NCBI GenBank assembly: GCA_028291765.1
Contig: JAQGNR010000186.1
Location: 1-44,052 of the forward strand
Source of the DNA: Herbaspirillum sp.
GTDB taxonomy: Bacteria; Pseudomonadota; Gammaproteobacteria; Burkholderiales; Burkholderiaceae_D
DNA: 44,052 bases
Reading direction: 5' to 3'
This document shows positions 1-8,244 of the stretch, piece by piece. The notes beneath the pieces were generated by a model. It did not search any database, had not been told where the DNA came from, and was given only the letters and a program-made list of their open reading frames with translations. The number at the start of each line of letters is the position of its first letter. Positions within the stretch are counted from its first letter, which is position 1. Position numbers and translations under genes: made by a program.

Positions 1-1035
1 ATCGTAGTTGAATACGTGCGTGATTGCCGGAACGTCGATACCGCGAGCGGCAACGTCGGTTGCAACCAGTACGCGGATCTGACCACGGCGCATGCTGTCC
101 AGAGTGCGATTGCGCGCGCCCTGATGCATGTCGCCATGCAAAGCGGCTGCGGCAAAACCGGCGATGTTCAGACGGTCTGCAATAGTATCGGCGTCGCGTT
201 TGGTAGCAGTGAAAACCACTGCCTGATCCATCGTTTCGTCACGCAGCAGATGATCCAGCAAACGATTCTTGTGCGACAGATCGTCGACGAACAGAACGCG
301 CTGGGTGATGTTTTCGTGCTTGGTGGCCGAACCCTGGATCTGGATGATCATCGGGCTATTGGTGATGCGCTTGGCCATATTGCCGACCACGCCGTCGAGC
401 GTAGCGGAGAACAACATGGTTTGACGGGTTTCCGGTGTGGCATCGACGATTTTTTCGATGTCATCGATAAAGCCCATATCCAGCATGCGGTCGGCTTCGT
501 CCAGCACCAGAATCTGTAAGAGCGAGAAATCGATTTTGCCCGAATTCATGTGGTCGATCAGGCGGCCCGGCGTTGCCACCAGGATTTCAGGATTTTTTGC
601 CAGCAATTGCATTTGCTTCGGGTAAGGCATGCCGCCCAGAATCGAAATTGCTTTGACGCGTTTCATGGACGAGCCATATTTTTCGGTGGCGTTGGTCACT
701 TGCAGGGCCAGTTCGCGGGTAGGCGTGAGCACCAGCATTTTTGGTTGCGCAGGCTTGAAGCGGGGACGGTCGCCGCGTGCGCGGGCAGCCTGGTTTTCCT
801 GATTCGGTGTTTTGCCGGCAACGGGCGCTTCTACTTGCTGGGATGCGAATTTGTGTAAGGCAGGCAGCATGAATGCCGCGGTTTTGCCGGAGCCGGTTTG
901 GGACGAGACCATTAGGTCGCGGCCGGCGATGGCTGCAGGGATCGCTTGTTCTTGCACGCCGGTCGGCTTGGTATAGCCAGCTTCGGTCAGTGCTTTAAGA
1001 ACGGATGCGTGCAGGCCAAGTGCTTCAAAAGTCAT
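1..1035 (-). CDS. DEAD-box ATP-dependent RNA helicase, RhlE-like (C-terminus outside window)
   Basis: The gene runs off the left edge, leaving 345 codons from ATG at 1035. It encodes an RNA-dependent ATPase that unwinds short duplexes in ribosome assembly and RNA turnover. Visible motifs in order: Q-motif region around residues 20-30, Walker A QTGSGKT at 46-52, PTREL at 105-109, TPGR at 155-158, DEAD at 179-182, SAT at 210-212, and ARGID at 330-334 in the second RecA domain. A charged insert (about 66-97, rich in Arg, Lys, Gln and Pro) separates motif I from motif Ia. The missing part should hold the final helicase motif and a basic tail. The start is supported by conservation of the N-terminal MTFEALGL-type sequence. 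There is about 445 bp of non-coding DNA upstream. Family certain; RhlE subtype inferred. Confidence 0.93.
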   Translation of the reverse strand, partial: MTFEALGLHASVLKALTEAGYTKPTGVQEQAIPAAIAGRDLMVSSQTGSGKTAAFMLPALHKFASQQVEAPVAGKTPNQENQAARARGDRPRFKPAQPKMLVLTPTRELALQVTNATEKYGSSMKRVKAISILGGMPYPKQMQLLAKNPEILVATPGRLIDHMNSGKIDFSLLQILVLDEADRMLDMGFIDDIEKIVDATPETRQTMLFSATLDGVVGNMAKRITNSPMIIQIQGSATKHENITQRVLFVDDLSHKNRLLDHLLRDETMDQAVVFTATKRDADTIADRLNIAGFAAAALHGDMHQGARNRTLDSMRRGQIRVLVATDVAARGIDVPAITHVFNYD

Positions 1036-1342
1036 ATGTTTCTTTCGTAAAGATCAGCGCCCCGGCATTTGTTGTGCAAATGCGCAGGACGCAAAATAGC
1101 AACGCCAACCAAAAACGAAATGACTAACAAAAGAAATTTCGGCACAAAAGCTTTGCGCCGGGACGGTGTCAGGTACGACACACAAGGCGGGAGGGCTTTT
1201 ACAACGCAATGTCCATCAGGACATGCTAAGGCTTGCGAAGCTGCTGTTCGATGCGCCATCAACCATCGGGTGGCGCGGCAAAATCGGAATGTGTACGCTG
1301 TATTGCAACGCACAAGCGGCATGATACATGAATTTATGATGG

Positions 1343-1370
1343 ATTGTACAAATCCTTATCAGGAAATCAA
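1343..1370 (-). promoter_or_regulatory. Candidate sigma-70 promoter of the helicase gene
   Basis: Reading the minus strand, TTGATT (1365-1370) and TACAAT (1343-1348) are separated by 16 bases. Transcription would begin near 1336, giving an untranslated leader of about 300 nt before the ATG at 1035. The call rests on the sequence match alone. Confidence 0.4.
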
Positions 1371-1402
1371 ATATCTGGCGCGATATGCCGGAAAGTGGTG
1401 CA

Positions 1403-1429
1403 GCGGCGCAACGTATGATGTTGCGCCGC
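1403..1429 (-). terminator. Hairpin downstream of fabI
   Basis: A perfect 10-bp stem (1403-1412 with 1420-1429) closes a 7-nt loop, 51 bp past the fabI stop. No U-tract follows on the minus strand, so it may be a processing or stabilising hairpin rather than a full intrinsic terminator. Confidence 0.45.
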
Positions 1430-1479
1430 CATTGGAACGTATTGCTACGTATTGCCTGCCGCGCATAATAACCGGCGTT

Positions 1480-2262
1480 TTACTCTGTGATGCCGCCGAC
1501 GATCCGCGAGAAGCCGCCGTCCACATAGGTGATTTCACCGGTGATGCCGCCGGCCAGATCGGACAGCAGAAAAGCGGCGGTGTTGCCCACGTCTTCTTGC
1601 GTGACATTGCGGCGCAGCGGCGAGTTGGCGGCGACGAAGCCGAGGATTTTACCGAAACCCTTGATGCCGCTGGCGGCCAGCGTCTTGATCGGACCTGCCG
1701 AAATACCGTTGACGCGCACGCCTTTCGGTCCCAGCGATTCGGCCAGATAACGCACGCTGGCTTCCAGCGAAGCCTTGGCCAGGCCCATGGTGTTGTAGTT
1801 CGGCACGACCCGTTCTGCACCCAGATAGGTCAATGTCAGCAAGGCGGAATGCGGGCGCAGCATCGGCAAGGCCGCCTTGGCCATTGCCGGAAAGCTGTAG
1901 GCGGAAATATCGTGCGCGATTTTGAAGCCTTCGCGCGACAGGCCCTCCAGGAAATCGCCGGCAATCGCTTCGGACGGCGCAAAACCGATCGCATGCACCA
2001 GGCCGTCGAGCTGATCCCATGATTTGCCCAGATCGGCAAACAAGGCATTAATCTGTTCGTCGCTGCCGACGTCGCAGTCGAAAATCAATTTGCTGTCGAA
2101 TTCGTCGGCGAATTTGGTAATCCGTTCCTTGAAGCGTTCCCCGACATAGGTGAATGCCAGTTCCGCGCCTTCGCGTTTGCATGCTTGCGCAATACCGTAA
2201 GCGATCGAACGGTTCGACAGCAGACCGGTGATCAGGATTTTTTTACCTTGCAGAAATGCCAT
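1480..2262 (-). CDS. fabI: Enoyl-[acyl-carrier-protein] reductase (NADH), FabI
   Basis: 260 residues, the normal FabI length. It catalyses the last reduction of each fatty-acid elongation cycle, trans-2-enoyl-ACP to acyl-ACP, in the cytoplasm. The N-terminal nucleotide-binding segment ([15 protein letters not shown], about 11-25) is the atypical FabI glycine loop. Catalytic Tyr146, Tyr156 and Lys163 fall at the same numbers as in the E. coli enzyme. The ATG at 2262 is chosen because GGAG lies six bases upstream and the protein then begins [13 protein letters not shown], as in the family; the frame stays open further upstream but that part looks non-coding. It has its own promoter (2340-2368) and is divergent from the yej operon. 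Confidence 0.97.
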   Translation of the reverse strand: MAFLQGKKILITGLLSNRSIAYGIAQACKREGAELAFTYVGERFKERITKFADEFDSKLIFDCDVGSDEQINALFADLGKSWDQLDGLVHAIGFAPSEAIAGDFLEGLSREGFKIAHDISAYSFPAMAKAALPMLRPHSALLTLTYLGAERVVPNYNTMGLAKASLEASVRYLAESLGPKGVRVNGISAGPIKTLAASGIKGFGKILGFVAANSPLRRNVTQEDVGNTAAFLLSDLAGGITGEITYVDGGFSRIVGGITE

Positions 2263-2277
2263 AAAGACTCCGAGTGT

Positions 2278-2299
2278 GTTGCGCGGCCGGCAGCGCAAC
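2278..2299 (-). promoter_or_regulatory. Hairpin in the fabI leader
   Basis: A perfect 7-bp inverted repeat (GTTGCGC at 2278-2284, GCGCAAC at 2293-2299) with an 8-nt GC-rich loop sits between the predicted fabI transcription start and the GGAG ribosome-binding site. It could affect translation or be a protein-binding dyad; function unknown. Confidence 0.35.
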
Positions 2300-2339
2300 G
2301 GGGTGTTGTGCCGATATTGACTGAATTGAAACTGACGAG

Positions 2340-2368
2340 ATTGTAGGGGCTTGCGATGAGGAGGGCAA
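2340..2368 (-). promoter_or_regulatory. Candidate sigma-70 promoter of fabI
   Basis: On the minus strand TTGCCC (2363-2368) and TACAAT (2340-2345) are spaced by exactly 17 bases, about 75 bp before the fabI ATG. Good match to the consensus; not otherwise tested. Confidence 0.6.
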
Positions 2369-2569
2369 CTTTTCGGGTTTCGTCGCAGTTTCGACGCTGC
2401 GCCCGTCAGTGAAAACAGCATATCTCATAGTCTTAAAATAATTGTTAAATCACCTTAAATTGCTATGGGTCAACGCGGCGGCTTTGTGTACAATCATTCA
2501 ACTTTGCCGCAGCACCGCCATACTGCACGACCGCCACTCCATAACCGCAACTCCACTGTATTCGGGCGC

Positions 2570-4390
2570 ATGGTCAAATTCATTCTTTCCATCTTGCTGA
2601 CGGGCTTGTTATTACCTTGCAGCGCGCCGCTGAGCCATGCCGAGCATGCTTTTTCGCTATACGGCACACCGAAATACCCGCCCGATTTCAGCCATTTCGA
2701 TTACGTTAATCCGGATGCCCCCAAGGGCGGCACCTTATATCTGGCCAATCCAGACCGTGCGACCAGTTTCGATAAATTCAATCCGTTTTCGCTCAAAGGC
2801 CTTGCCGCTGCCGGCGTCGGAACGCTGATGTTCGAAACGCTGGCGACCGGCAATCTGGATGAGATCACCACTATGTATGGGCTGCTGGCCGATGATATGC
2901 ATCTGTCGCCGGATCGCATGGCGATGACGTTTCATCTCAACAGCAAGGCGCGTTTCAATAACGGTGATCCGGTCACGGCAGCCGATGTCAAATATTCGTA
3001 TGACACCTTGCTGGCTTACGGCGCACCGCAATACAAATCGATCTACGCCGACGTCAAGCAGTGTGTGGTGGTGGATGCGCAAACCGTGCGTTTCGACTTC
3101 AAAACCAAAAATCATGAGCTGCCGTTGATTGTCGGCGCAGTCCCGGTGTTTTCGCGTAAATGGGCGCCGGGCGTGCGTTTTGACAATATTCAACTGACGC
3201 CGCCGATCAGCACCGGTCCTTATCTGATCGAAAAATTCAACATCGGCCATTCGATCACCTACAAGCGCAATCCGGCGTATTGGGGTACGGAGGTGCCGTC
3301 GCGCAAGGGCATGTATAACTTCGCGCGCATTCAATACCGTTTTTATTCGGATGATGTGGCGCGGCTGGAGGCTTTCAAGGCCGGCGAATTCGATGTGGTG
3401 GTCGAATACAGCGCAAAGAACTGGACGCGTAATTATCACGGCGCGAAATTCGATAGCGGCGCAATTATCAAACGGGATTTTCCACAATCCAACGGCGCCG
3501 GCATGCAGGGTTTCGTGATGAATCTGCGCCGCCCGCAGTTCCAGGACCTGCGGGTACGCAAGGCCTTGACGCTCGCGCTCGATTTCGAATGGCTGAACCG
3601 GCAATTGTTTTACAACCAGTACCAGCGCATCTACTCGTATTTCAATAACAGCGAGATGGCCGCCACCGGCGTGCCGCAAGGGGCGGAGCTGGCCTTGCTG
3701 AAATCGCTGCAGGCCGACGGCCTGAAACTCGATCCCGCCGTTTTTGGCCCCGCGCCGGTACCGCCGAAAACCTCGCCGCCAAGCTCGTTGCGCGCCAATT
3801 TACTGCAGGCGCGCAGTCTGCTCGCACAAGCCGGCTGGACCTATCGCGACGGCGCGCTGCGCAATGCCGCGGGGGAACCGTTACGCTTTGAAATTCTGGA
3901 CGATGCCGGTCCGATGGCGCGCATCATCAGCGCTTATGCACGTAATCTGGCCAAGCTCGGCATTGCGGTCGATCAGCGCACGGCCGACTACGCCTTACTG
4001 GCCAAGCGCATGGACGATTTCGATTTCGACATGACCTCGATCCGCTTTCCGGATGTCTCCAGCCCGGGCAATGAAATGTTCGACCTGTTCGGCTCCAAGG
4101 CGGCCGATCAGACCGGCTCGAACAATGCGTGGGGTTTGAAAGACCCGGCAGTCGACAAAATTCTGGCGGCGCTGGTAGCGGCCGATAACCGTCCGGCCTT
4201 GAATGCGGCAGCGCGCGCGCTGGATCGCGTATTGCTGCACGCAGCGATCACGGTGCCGCAATGGTATTCATCGACTCACCGGATTGCCTATTCCAGCCGG
4301 CTCGGCATGCCGGCCAAATTGCCGCTGTATTACCAGGCCGATCCGTATGTGATTTCGACCTGGTGGCAGATCGGGCCGAAGCAACCATAG
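2570..4390 (+). CDS. yejA: Periplasmic oligopeptide-binding protein, YejA-like (SBP family 5)
   Basis: 606 residues, close to E. coli YejA. It is the solute receptor of an ABC importer of the microcin C/oligopeptide class. The ATG at 2570 gives a clear signal peptide (KF, hydrophobic stretch ILSILLTGLLLP, cleavage near SHA-EHA at about residue 24); the frame upstream lacks signal-peptide character. Mature features typical of family 5 include NPDAPKGGTLYLANPDR near the N-terminus, the MTFHLNSKARFNNGDPVTAADVKYSYD segment around 120-145 and a C-terminal WYSSTHR region. It is followed after 43 bp by the permease genes, so it is the first gene of a four-gene operon. Substrate is inferred from the family, not visible. 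Confidence 0.92.
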   Translation: MVKFILSILLTGLLLPCSAPLSHAEHAFSLYGTPKYPPDFSHFDYVNPDAPKGGTLYLANPDRATSFDKFNPFSLKGLAAAGVGTLMFETLATGNLDEITTMYGLLADDMHLSPDRMAMTFHLNSKARFNNGDPVTAADVKYSYDTLLAYGAPQYKSIYADVKQCVVVDAQTVRFDFKTKNHELPLIVGAVPVFSRKWAPGVRFDNIQLTPPISTGPYLIEKFNIGHSITYKRNPAYWGTEVPSRKGMYNFARIQYRFYSDDVARLEAFKAGEFDVVVEYSAKNWTRNYHGAKFDSGAIIKRDFPQSNGAGMQGFVMNLRRPQFQDLRVRKALTLALDFEWLNRQLFYNQYQRIYSYFNNSEMAATGVPQGAELALLKSLQADGLKLDPAVFGPAPVPPKTSPPSSLRANLLQARSLLAQAGWTYRDGALRNAAGEPLRFEILDDAGPMARIISAYARNLAKLGIAVDQRTADYALLAKRMDDFDFDMTSIRFPDVSSPGNEMFDLFGSKAADQTGSNNAWGLKDPAVDKILAALVAADNRPALNAAARALDRVLLHAAITVPQWYSSTHRIAYSSRLGMPAKLPLYYQADPYVISTWWQIGPKQP

Positions 4391-4407
4391 CAACCATAGC
4401 AACCATA
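4381..4407 (+). repeat. Three tandem copies of a 9-bp unit at the yejA-like stop codon
   Basis: GCAACCATA is repeated exactly three times (4381-4389, 4390-4398, 4399-4407). The reading frame stops just after the first copy, so changes in copy number would alter only the spacer before yejB. Confidence 0.9.
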
Positions 4408-4433
4408 GCAAACACGACAGGAGTGGTTTTGCC

Positions 4434-5495
4434 ATGAATATCTGGCCATATGTACTGAAACGCATACTGTTGATGATCCCGACGCTCATCGGCGTGATCG
4501 CGATTACATTTGCGGTGATCCAGTTTGTGCCGGGTGGGCCGGTCGAGCAATTGCTGCTGGAAATGAAGGGCCGCAGCAGCGGCGGCGAAGTGGCCGCCAG
4601 CAGTGCGCAGAACTCGCAATATCGCGGGCGGCAGGGCATGAATGCGGAACAGGTCAAGGAAATCAAGGCGCTGTACGGCTTCGATAAACCGGTCGGCGAG
4701 CGTTTCTGGATCATGTTGAAAGGCTTTGCGCGCTTCGATCTGGGCCAAAGTTTTTATCATCATGCCGATGTCTGGCGCCTGGTGGTGTCGAAGTTGCCGG
4801 TCTCGATCACGATCGGCCTATGGACTTTCTTTTTGACCTATCTGATTTCGATTCCGCTGGGCATCGCCAAGGCAGTGCGGGCCGGCAGCCGTTTCGATAC
4901 CGTCAGCGGTGCGGTGGTGCTGATCGGTTATTCGATTCCCGGTTTTGTATTGGGCGTATTTCTGCTGGTGATGTTCGGCGGCGGCAGTTTCGTGCAATGG
5001 TTTCCGTTGCGCGGTTTGACCTCGGACGACTGGGATACCTTATCCGTATTCGGCAAGATCACCGATTATCTTTGGCATATCGCAATGCCGGTGACGGCAT
5101 CGGTGGCGGGCTCGTTTGCCGTGATGACGATGCTGACCAAAAATACCTTTCTCGATGAAATCCGCAAACAGTACGTGATTACCGCGCGGGCCAAGGGCTT
5201 GAGCGAACGGGCGGTGTTGTACAAGCATGTATTGCGCAATGCGCTGATACCGCTGGTGACCGGTTTTCCGGCCGCGTTTATCGGCGCTTTTTTTGCCGGC
5301 AGCCTGTTGATAGAAACCTTGTTTTCGCTGGATGGGCTGGGCCTGCTGTCGTATGAATCGGTAGTGCGGCGCGATTATCCGGTGGTCATGGGCACGCTGT
5401 ATCTATTTACGCTGATCGGGCTGGTGGTGAAACTGATCGGCGATCTCTGCTACATCTGGGTCGATCCGCGCGTGCAATTCGAAAGCCTGACATGA
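4434..5495 (+). CDS. yejB: Oligopeptide ABC transporter permease, YejB-like
   Basis: 353 residues. One of two membrane permeases forming the importer channel. It opens with the family's NIWPYVLKRILLMIPTLIGV membrane segment, followed by a periplasmic loop (about 35-85), and shows about six hydrophobic helices. The cytoplasmic EAA-type coupling loop (TARAKGLSERAVLYKHVLRN) lies at about 247-266. A GGAGTGG sequence precedes the ATG. Its last four bases overlap the start of the next permease (ATGA), showing translational coupling. Confidence 0.94.
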   Translation: MNIWPYVLKRILLMIPTLIGVIAITFAVIQFVPGGPVEQLLLEMKGRSSGGEVAASSAQNSQYRGRQGMNAEQVKEIKALYGFDKPVGERFWIMLKGFARFDLGQSFYHHADVWRLVVSKLPVSITIGLWTFFLTYLISIPLGIAKAVRAGSRFDTVSGAVVLIGYSIPGFVLGVFLLVMFGGGSFVQWFPLRGLTSDDWDTLSVFGKITDYLWHIAMPVTASVAGSFAVMTMLTKNTFLDEIRKQYVITARAKGLSERAVLYKHVLRNALIPLVTGFPAAFIGAFFAGSLLIETLFSLDGLGLLSYESVVRRDYPVVMGTLYLFTLIGLVVKLIGDLCYIWVDPRVQFESLT

Positions 5496-6592
5496 GCCTG
5501 ACTACAACTTCGCCGCCGGCCGGGCCGTTGGCATTAGCGCCGACGTTGCTGGTTCCGGCAGCTGCGCCTGCTACCGTATCGCCCGGCCGGGCGATGTGGC
5601 TCAGTTTCAGAAAAAGCCGCAGCGGTTATTGGAGCCTGATGATTTTCATGGTGCTGTTTGTCATCAGCATGCTGGCCGATGTGCTCTCGAACGATAAACC
5701 GCTGATTGCCCGTTACAACGGCGACATCGTGTTTCCGATCGCTACCAATTTTTCGGAAAAGCGTTTCGGCGGCGATTTCGATTCGCCGGCCGATTATCAC
5801 GATCCTTTTATCCGGGATCAATTCAGGAAGAACGGCAACTGGGCCATTTATCCGCCCAATCAATACCGCTTCGACACATTGAATTATTTTTCGCAATCGC
5901 CCAATCCGGCCGCACCATCCGAAGATAACTGGCTGGGCACCGACGATCAGGGGCGCGATGTGCTGGCGCGCTTGTTGTACGGTTTCCGGGTGTCGGTATT
6001 GTTCGGTCTGGCGCTGACGCTCACCGGTGTGGCGCTGGGCGTCTTGACCGGTGCGGTGCAGGGGTATTTTGCCGGGCGCACCGATTTACTGTTTCAGCGG
6101 CTGATGGAAATCTGGGGCTCGATGCCGGAACTGTATCTACTGATTATCTTTTCGTCGATTTTCCAGCCAGGCCTGGGCTTGCTGCTGATCCTGTTGTCGC
6201 TATTCGGCTGGATGGGTTTGTCCGATTATGTGCGCGCCGATTTTCTGCGTAATCGCAATCTGGAATATGTGCAGGCAGGCCGCGCGCTGGGCTTGTCGAA
6301 TACGCAGATCATCTGGCGCCATATTCTGCCGAACAGTCTGACGCCGGTCGTGACATTTCTGCCGTTCCGGATGAGCGCATCGATTCTGGCGCTGACCAGC
6401 CTCGATTTTCTCGGCCTGGGCGTACCGCGGTCGACGCCGAGTCTCGGTGAGTTGCTGGCGCAGGGGAAAAATAATCTGGATGCATGGTGGATCGCGTTGT
6501 CGACCTTTATTGTGTTGACGGTGACGTTGCTGCTGCTGACCAATATTGGCGATGCCTTGCGCAATGCGCTCGATGTCAGGAGGCGTAATTGA
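5492..6592 (+). CDS. yejE: Oligopeptide ABC transporter permease, YejE-like
   Basis: 366 residues. Second permease subunit, pairing with the YejB-like protein. Compared with the E. coli protein it carries a longer N-terminal cytoplasmic segment rich in Pro and Ala (first 35 residues). Then come a first membrane helix (about 45-65), a large periplasmic loop with LGTDDQGRDVLARLLYGFR, the usual junction before the transport domain, and an EAA loop QAGRALGLSNTQIIWRHILP at about 260-279. It overlaps its neighbours by four bases at both ends, so the three downstream yej genes are tightly coupled. Confidence 0.94.
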   Translation: MSLTTTSPPAGPLALAPTLLVPAAAPATVSPGRAMWLSFRKSRSGYWSLMIFMVLFVISMLADVLSNDKPLIARYNGDIVFPIATNFSEKRFGGDFDSPADYHDPFIRDQFRKNGNWAIYPPNQYRFDTLNYFSQSPNPAAPSEDNWLGTDDQGRDVLARLLYGFRVSVLFGLALTLTGVALGVLTGAVQGYFAGRTDLLFQRLMEIWGSMPELYLLIIFSSIFQPGLGLLLILLSLFGWMGLSDYVRADFLRNRNLEYVQAGRALGLSNTQIIWRHILPNSLTPVVTFLPFRMSASILALTSLDFLGLGVPRSTPSLGELLAQGKNNLDAWWIALSTFIVLTVTLLLLTNIGDALRNALDVRRRN

Positions 6593-8232
6593 GCGGGCCA
6601 AATACAAATCTGCTGGAAGTGCAGAATCTGTCGATTGCATTCGGCGCCGGCAGGGACGCGAAGCCGGTGGTGCAGGATGTCAGTTTCAGCATCGCACCGG
6701 GCGAGAAATTTGCACTGGTCGGCGAATCCGGCTCCGGTAAAACCGTGACCGCCCTGTCATTGCTGCGACTCAATCAGGATGCCGGGTACAGCGGCAAAAT
6801 CCTGTTCGACGGGAAGGATCTGTTGCAACAATCGGAACTCGCGATGCGCGCTGTACGCGGCAATGATATTGCGATGGTGTTCCAGGAGCCGATGACGGCA
6901 TTGAATCCATTGTTCGCCATCGGTAATCAGATCGCCGAAGTGCTCATGCTGCATCAGGGGCTGAGCAATCGTGCTGCTGCTTTGCGTACGGTCGAATTGC
7001 TGGCGCAAACCGGCATTGCGGAGCCGGCGCGGCGGGCCGGGGCTTTTCCGCATCAGTTGTCCGGCGGCCAGCGGCAACGCGCGATGATTGCGATGGCCCT
7101 GGCGTGCCAGCCGAAATTGCTGATCGCCGATGAGCCGACCACGGCGCTCGACGTGACGATTCAGGTGCAGATACTGGAATTGCTCAATCGCCTGCAGCGC
7201 GAAGAAAATATGGCGGTGCTGGTAATTTCGCATGACCTGAATCTGGTGCGGCATTTTGCCGATCGGGTCGGTGTCATGGAGGGCGGGCATTTGATCGAGA
7301 CGGCGCGCAGCAGCGATCTGTTCGATCATCCGCGCGAGGCCTATACCCGCAAGTTGCTGGCCAGCCATCCGCAGCGTTTGGTGGAGGCAGCCGATGAGGG
7401 TGAGGGCAGCGATGCAGAGGCTGCGCCGGGGCCATTACTTAGCGCCGAGGGCTTGCGTTGCACGTTTCAAATCAAGCGCGGCTGGTGGCGCAAGGAAACC
7501 TTCGTCGCTGTCGATGAGACCGATCTGGTTTTGCCGCGCGGCCAGACCTTGGGCATCGTAGGCGAATCCGGCTCGGGCAAGACGACGCTGGGCATGGCGC
7601 TATTGCGCTTATCGTCGGCCGCGGTGAACGGCCGCATTACCTATGAGGGCCATCGGCTCGACAGCATGTCCAGCGCCGCCATCCGGCCGTTGCGCGCCGG
7701 CATGCAAGTGGTGTTTCAGGATCCGTTTGCCTCGCTGTCGCCGCGTCGGACCGTCGGGCAAATTGTCGGTGAAGGTCTGGCGCTGCATCAGCCGCAACTG
7801 GACCCGGCGGCACAGCGCGAGGCAATCGCCGGCGCTTTGCGGGAAGTGGGGCTGGAGGCCGATATCCTGGCGCGTTATCCGCACGCGTTTTCAGGCGGAC
7901 AGCGACAGCGCATCGCCATTGCCCGGGCGCTGATATTGAAACCGGCCTTGCTGCTGCTGGACGAACCGACTTCGTCGTTGGACGTCTCGGTACAGCAGCA
8001 GGTATTAAGCCTGCTGGCCGGGCTGCAGCGCAAATATGGCATGTCGTTTTTGTTCATCAGCCATGATCTGGCGGTGATTCGGGCGATGGCGCATGAAGTG
8101 ATGGTGATGAAAGATGGCAAGGTCGTTGAGCGCGGGCCGGTTGAAACGGTATTGAAAGCGCCTGCGCATCCTTATACGCAACGACTGCTGGCGGCGTCGA
8201 CCTATGCGATAACTTCTGCGGTAAGTTTCTGA
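6589..8232 (+). CDS. yejF: Oligopeptide ABC transporter ATP-binding protein, YejF-like (two fused ATPase domains)
   Basis: 547 residues with two complete nucleotide-binding domains in one chain. Domain 1 has Walker A GESGSGKT at 45-52, signature LSGGQRQR and Walker [13 protein letters not shown]. Domain 2 has Walker A GESGSGKT at about 325-332, signature FSGGQRQR and Walker [13 protein letters not shown]. It powers import through the two permeases. The start is TTG at 6589, overlapping the yejE stop codon. It is chosen because AGGAGG (6578-6583) sits five bases upstream and no nearer ATG preserves the N-terminal ATPase strand. Last gene of the operon, only 12 bp from the convergent mltD. Confidence 0.94.
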   Translation: MSGPNTNLLEVQNLSIAFGAGRDAKPVVQDVSFSIAPGEKFALVGESGSGKTVTALSLLRLNQDAGYSGKILFDGKDLLQQSELAMRAVRGNDIAMVFQEPMTALNPLFAIGNQIAEVLMLHQGLSNRAAALRTVELLAQTGIAEPARRAGAFPHQLSGGQRQRAMIAMALACQPKLLIADEPTTALDVTIQVQILELLNRLQREENMAVLVISHDLNLVRHFADRVGVMEGGHLIETARSSDLFDHPREAYTRKLLASHPQRLVEAADEGEGSDAEAAPGPLLSAEGLRCTFQIKRGWWRKETFVAVDETDLVLPRGQTLGIVGESGSGKTTLGMALLRLSSAAVNGRITYEGHRLDSMSSAAIRPLRAGMQVVFQDPFASLSPRRTVGQIVGEGLALHQPQLDPAAQREAIAGALREVGLEADILARYPHAFSGGQRQRIAIARALILKPALLLLDEPTSSLDVSVQQQVLSLLAGLQRKYGMSFLFISHDLAVIRAMAHEVMVMKDGKVVERGPVETVLKAPAHPYTQRLLAASTYAITSAVSF

Positions 8233-8244
8233 GCGGTCGAAAGA

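Larger units (their letters stand above)
1036..1479. other. Gene-free region between fabI and the helicase gene
   Basis: No convincing gene is present. It holds the fabI 3' hairpin (1403-1429), a candidate helicase promoter (1343-1370) and then roughly 300 bases of possible helicase leader. Open frames here on both strands have no recognisable protein character. Confidence 0.6.
2263..2569. other. Divergent control region between fabI and yejA-like gene
   Basis: 307 bp hold the fabI promoter and leader hairpin on the minus strand. The yejA side has an A/T-rich stretch (about 2425-2470) that could hold its promoter, but no clean -35/-10 pair was found. Confidence 0.5.

Noticed and set aside
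1032..1322. 96-codon minus-strand frame overlapping the helicase start region
   Set aside because: No family character or ribosome-binding site, and it lies where the helicase leader should be.
1069..2022. 317-codon open frame on the plus strand opposite fabI
   Set aside because: Mostly antisense to fabI, with Arg/Gln/Gly-rich composition typical of the complement of GC-rich coding DNA and no domain.
2735..3679. 314-codon minus-strand frame inside the yejA-like gene
   Set aside because: His/Arg/Ile-rich shadow of a confidently identified gene.
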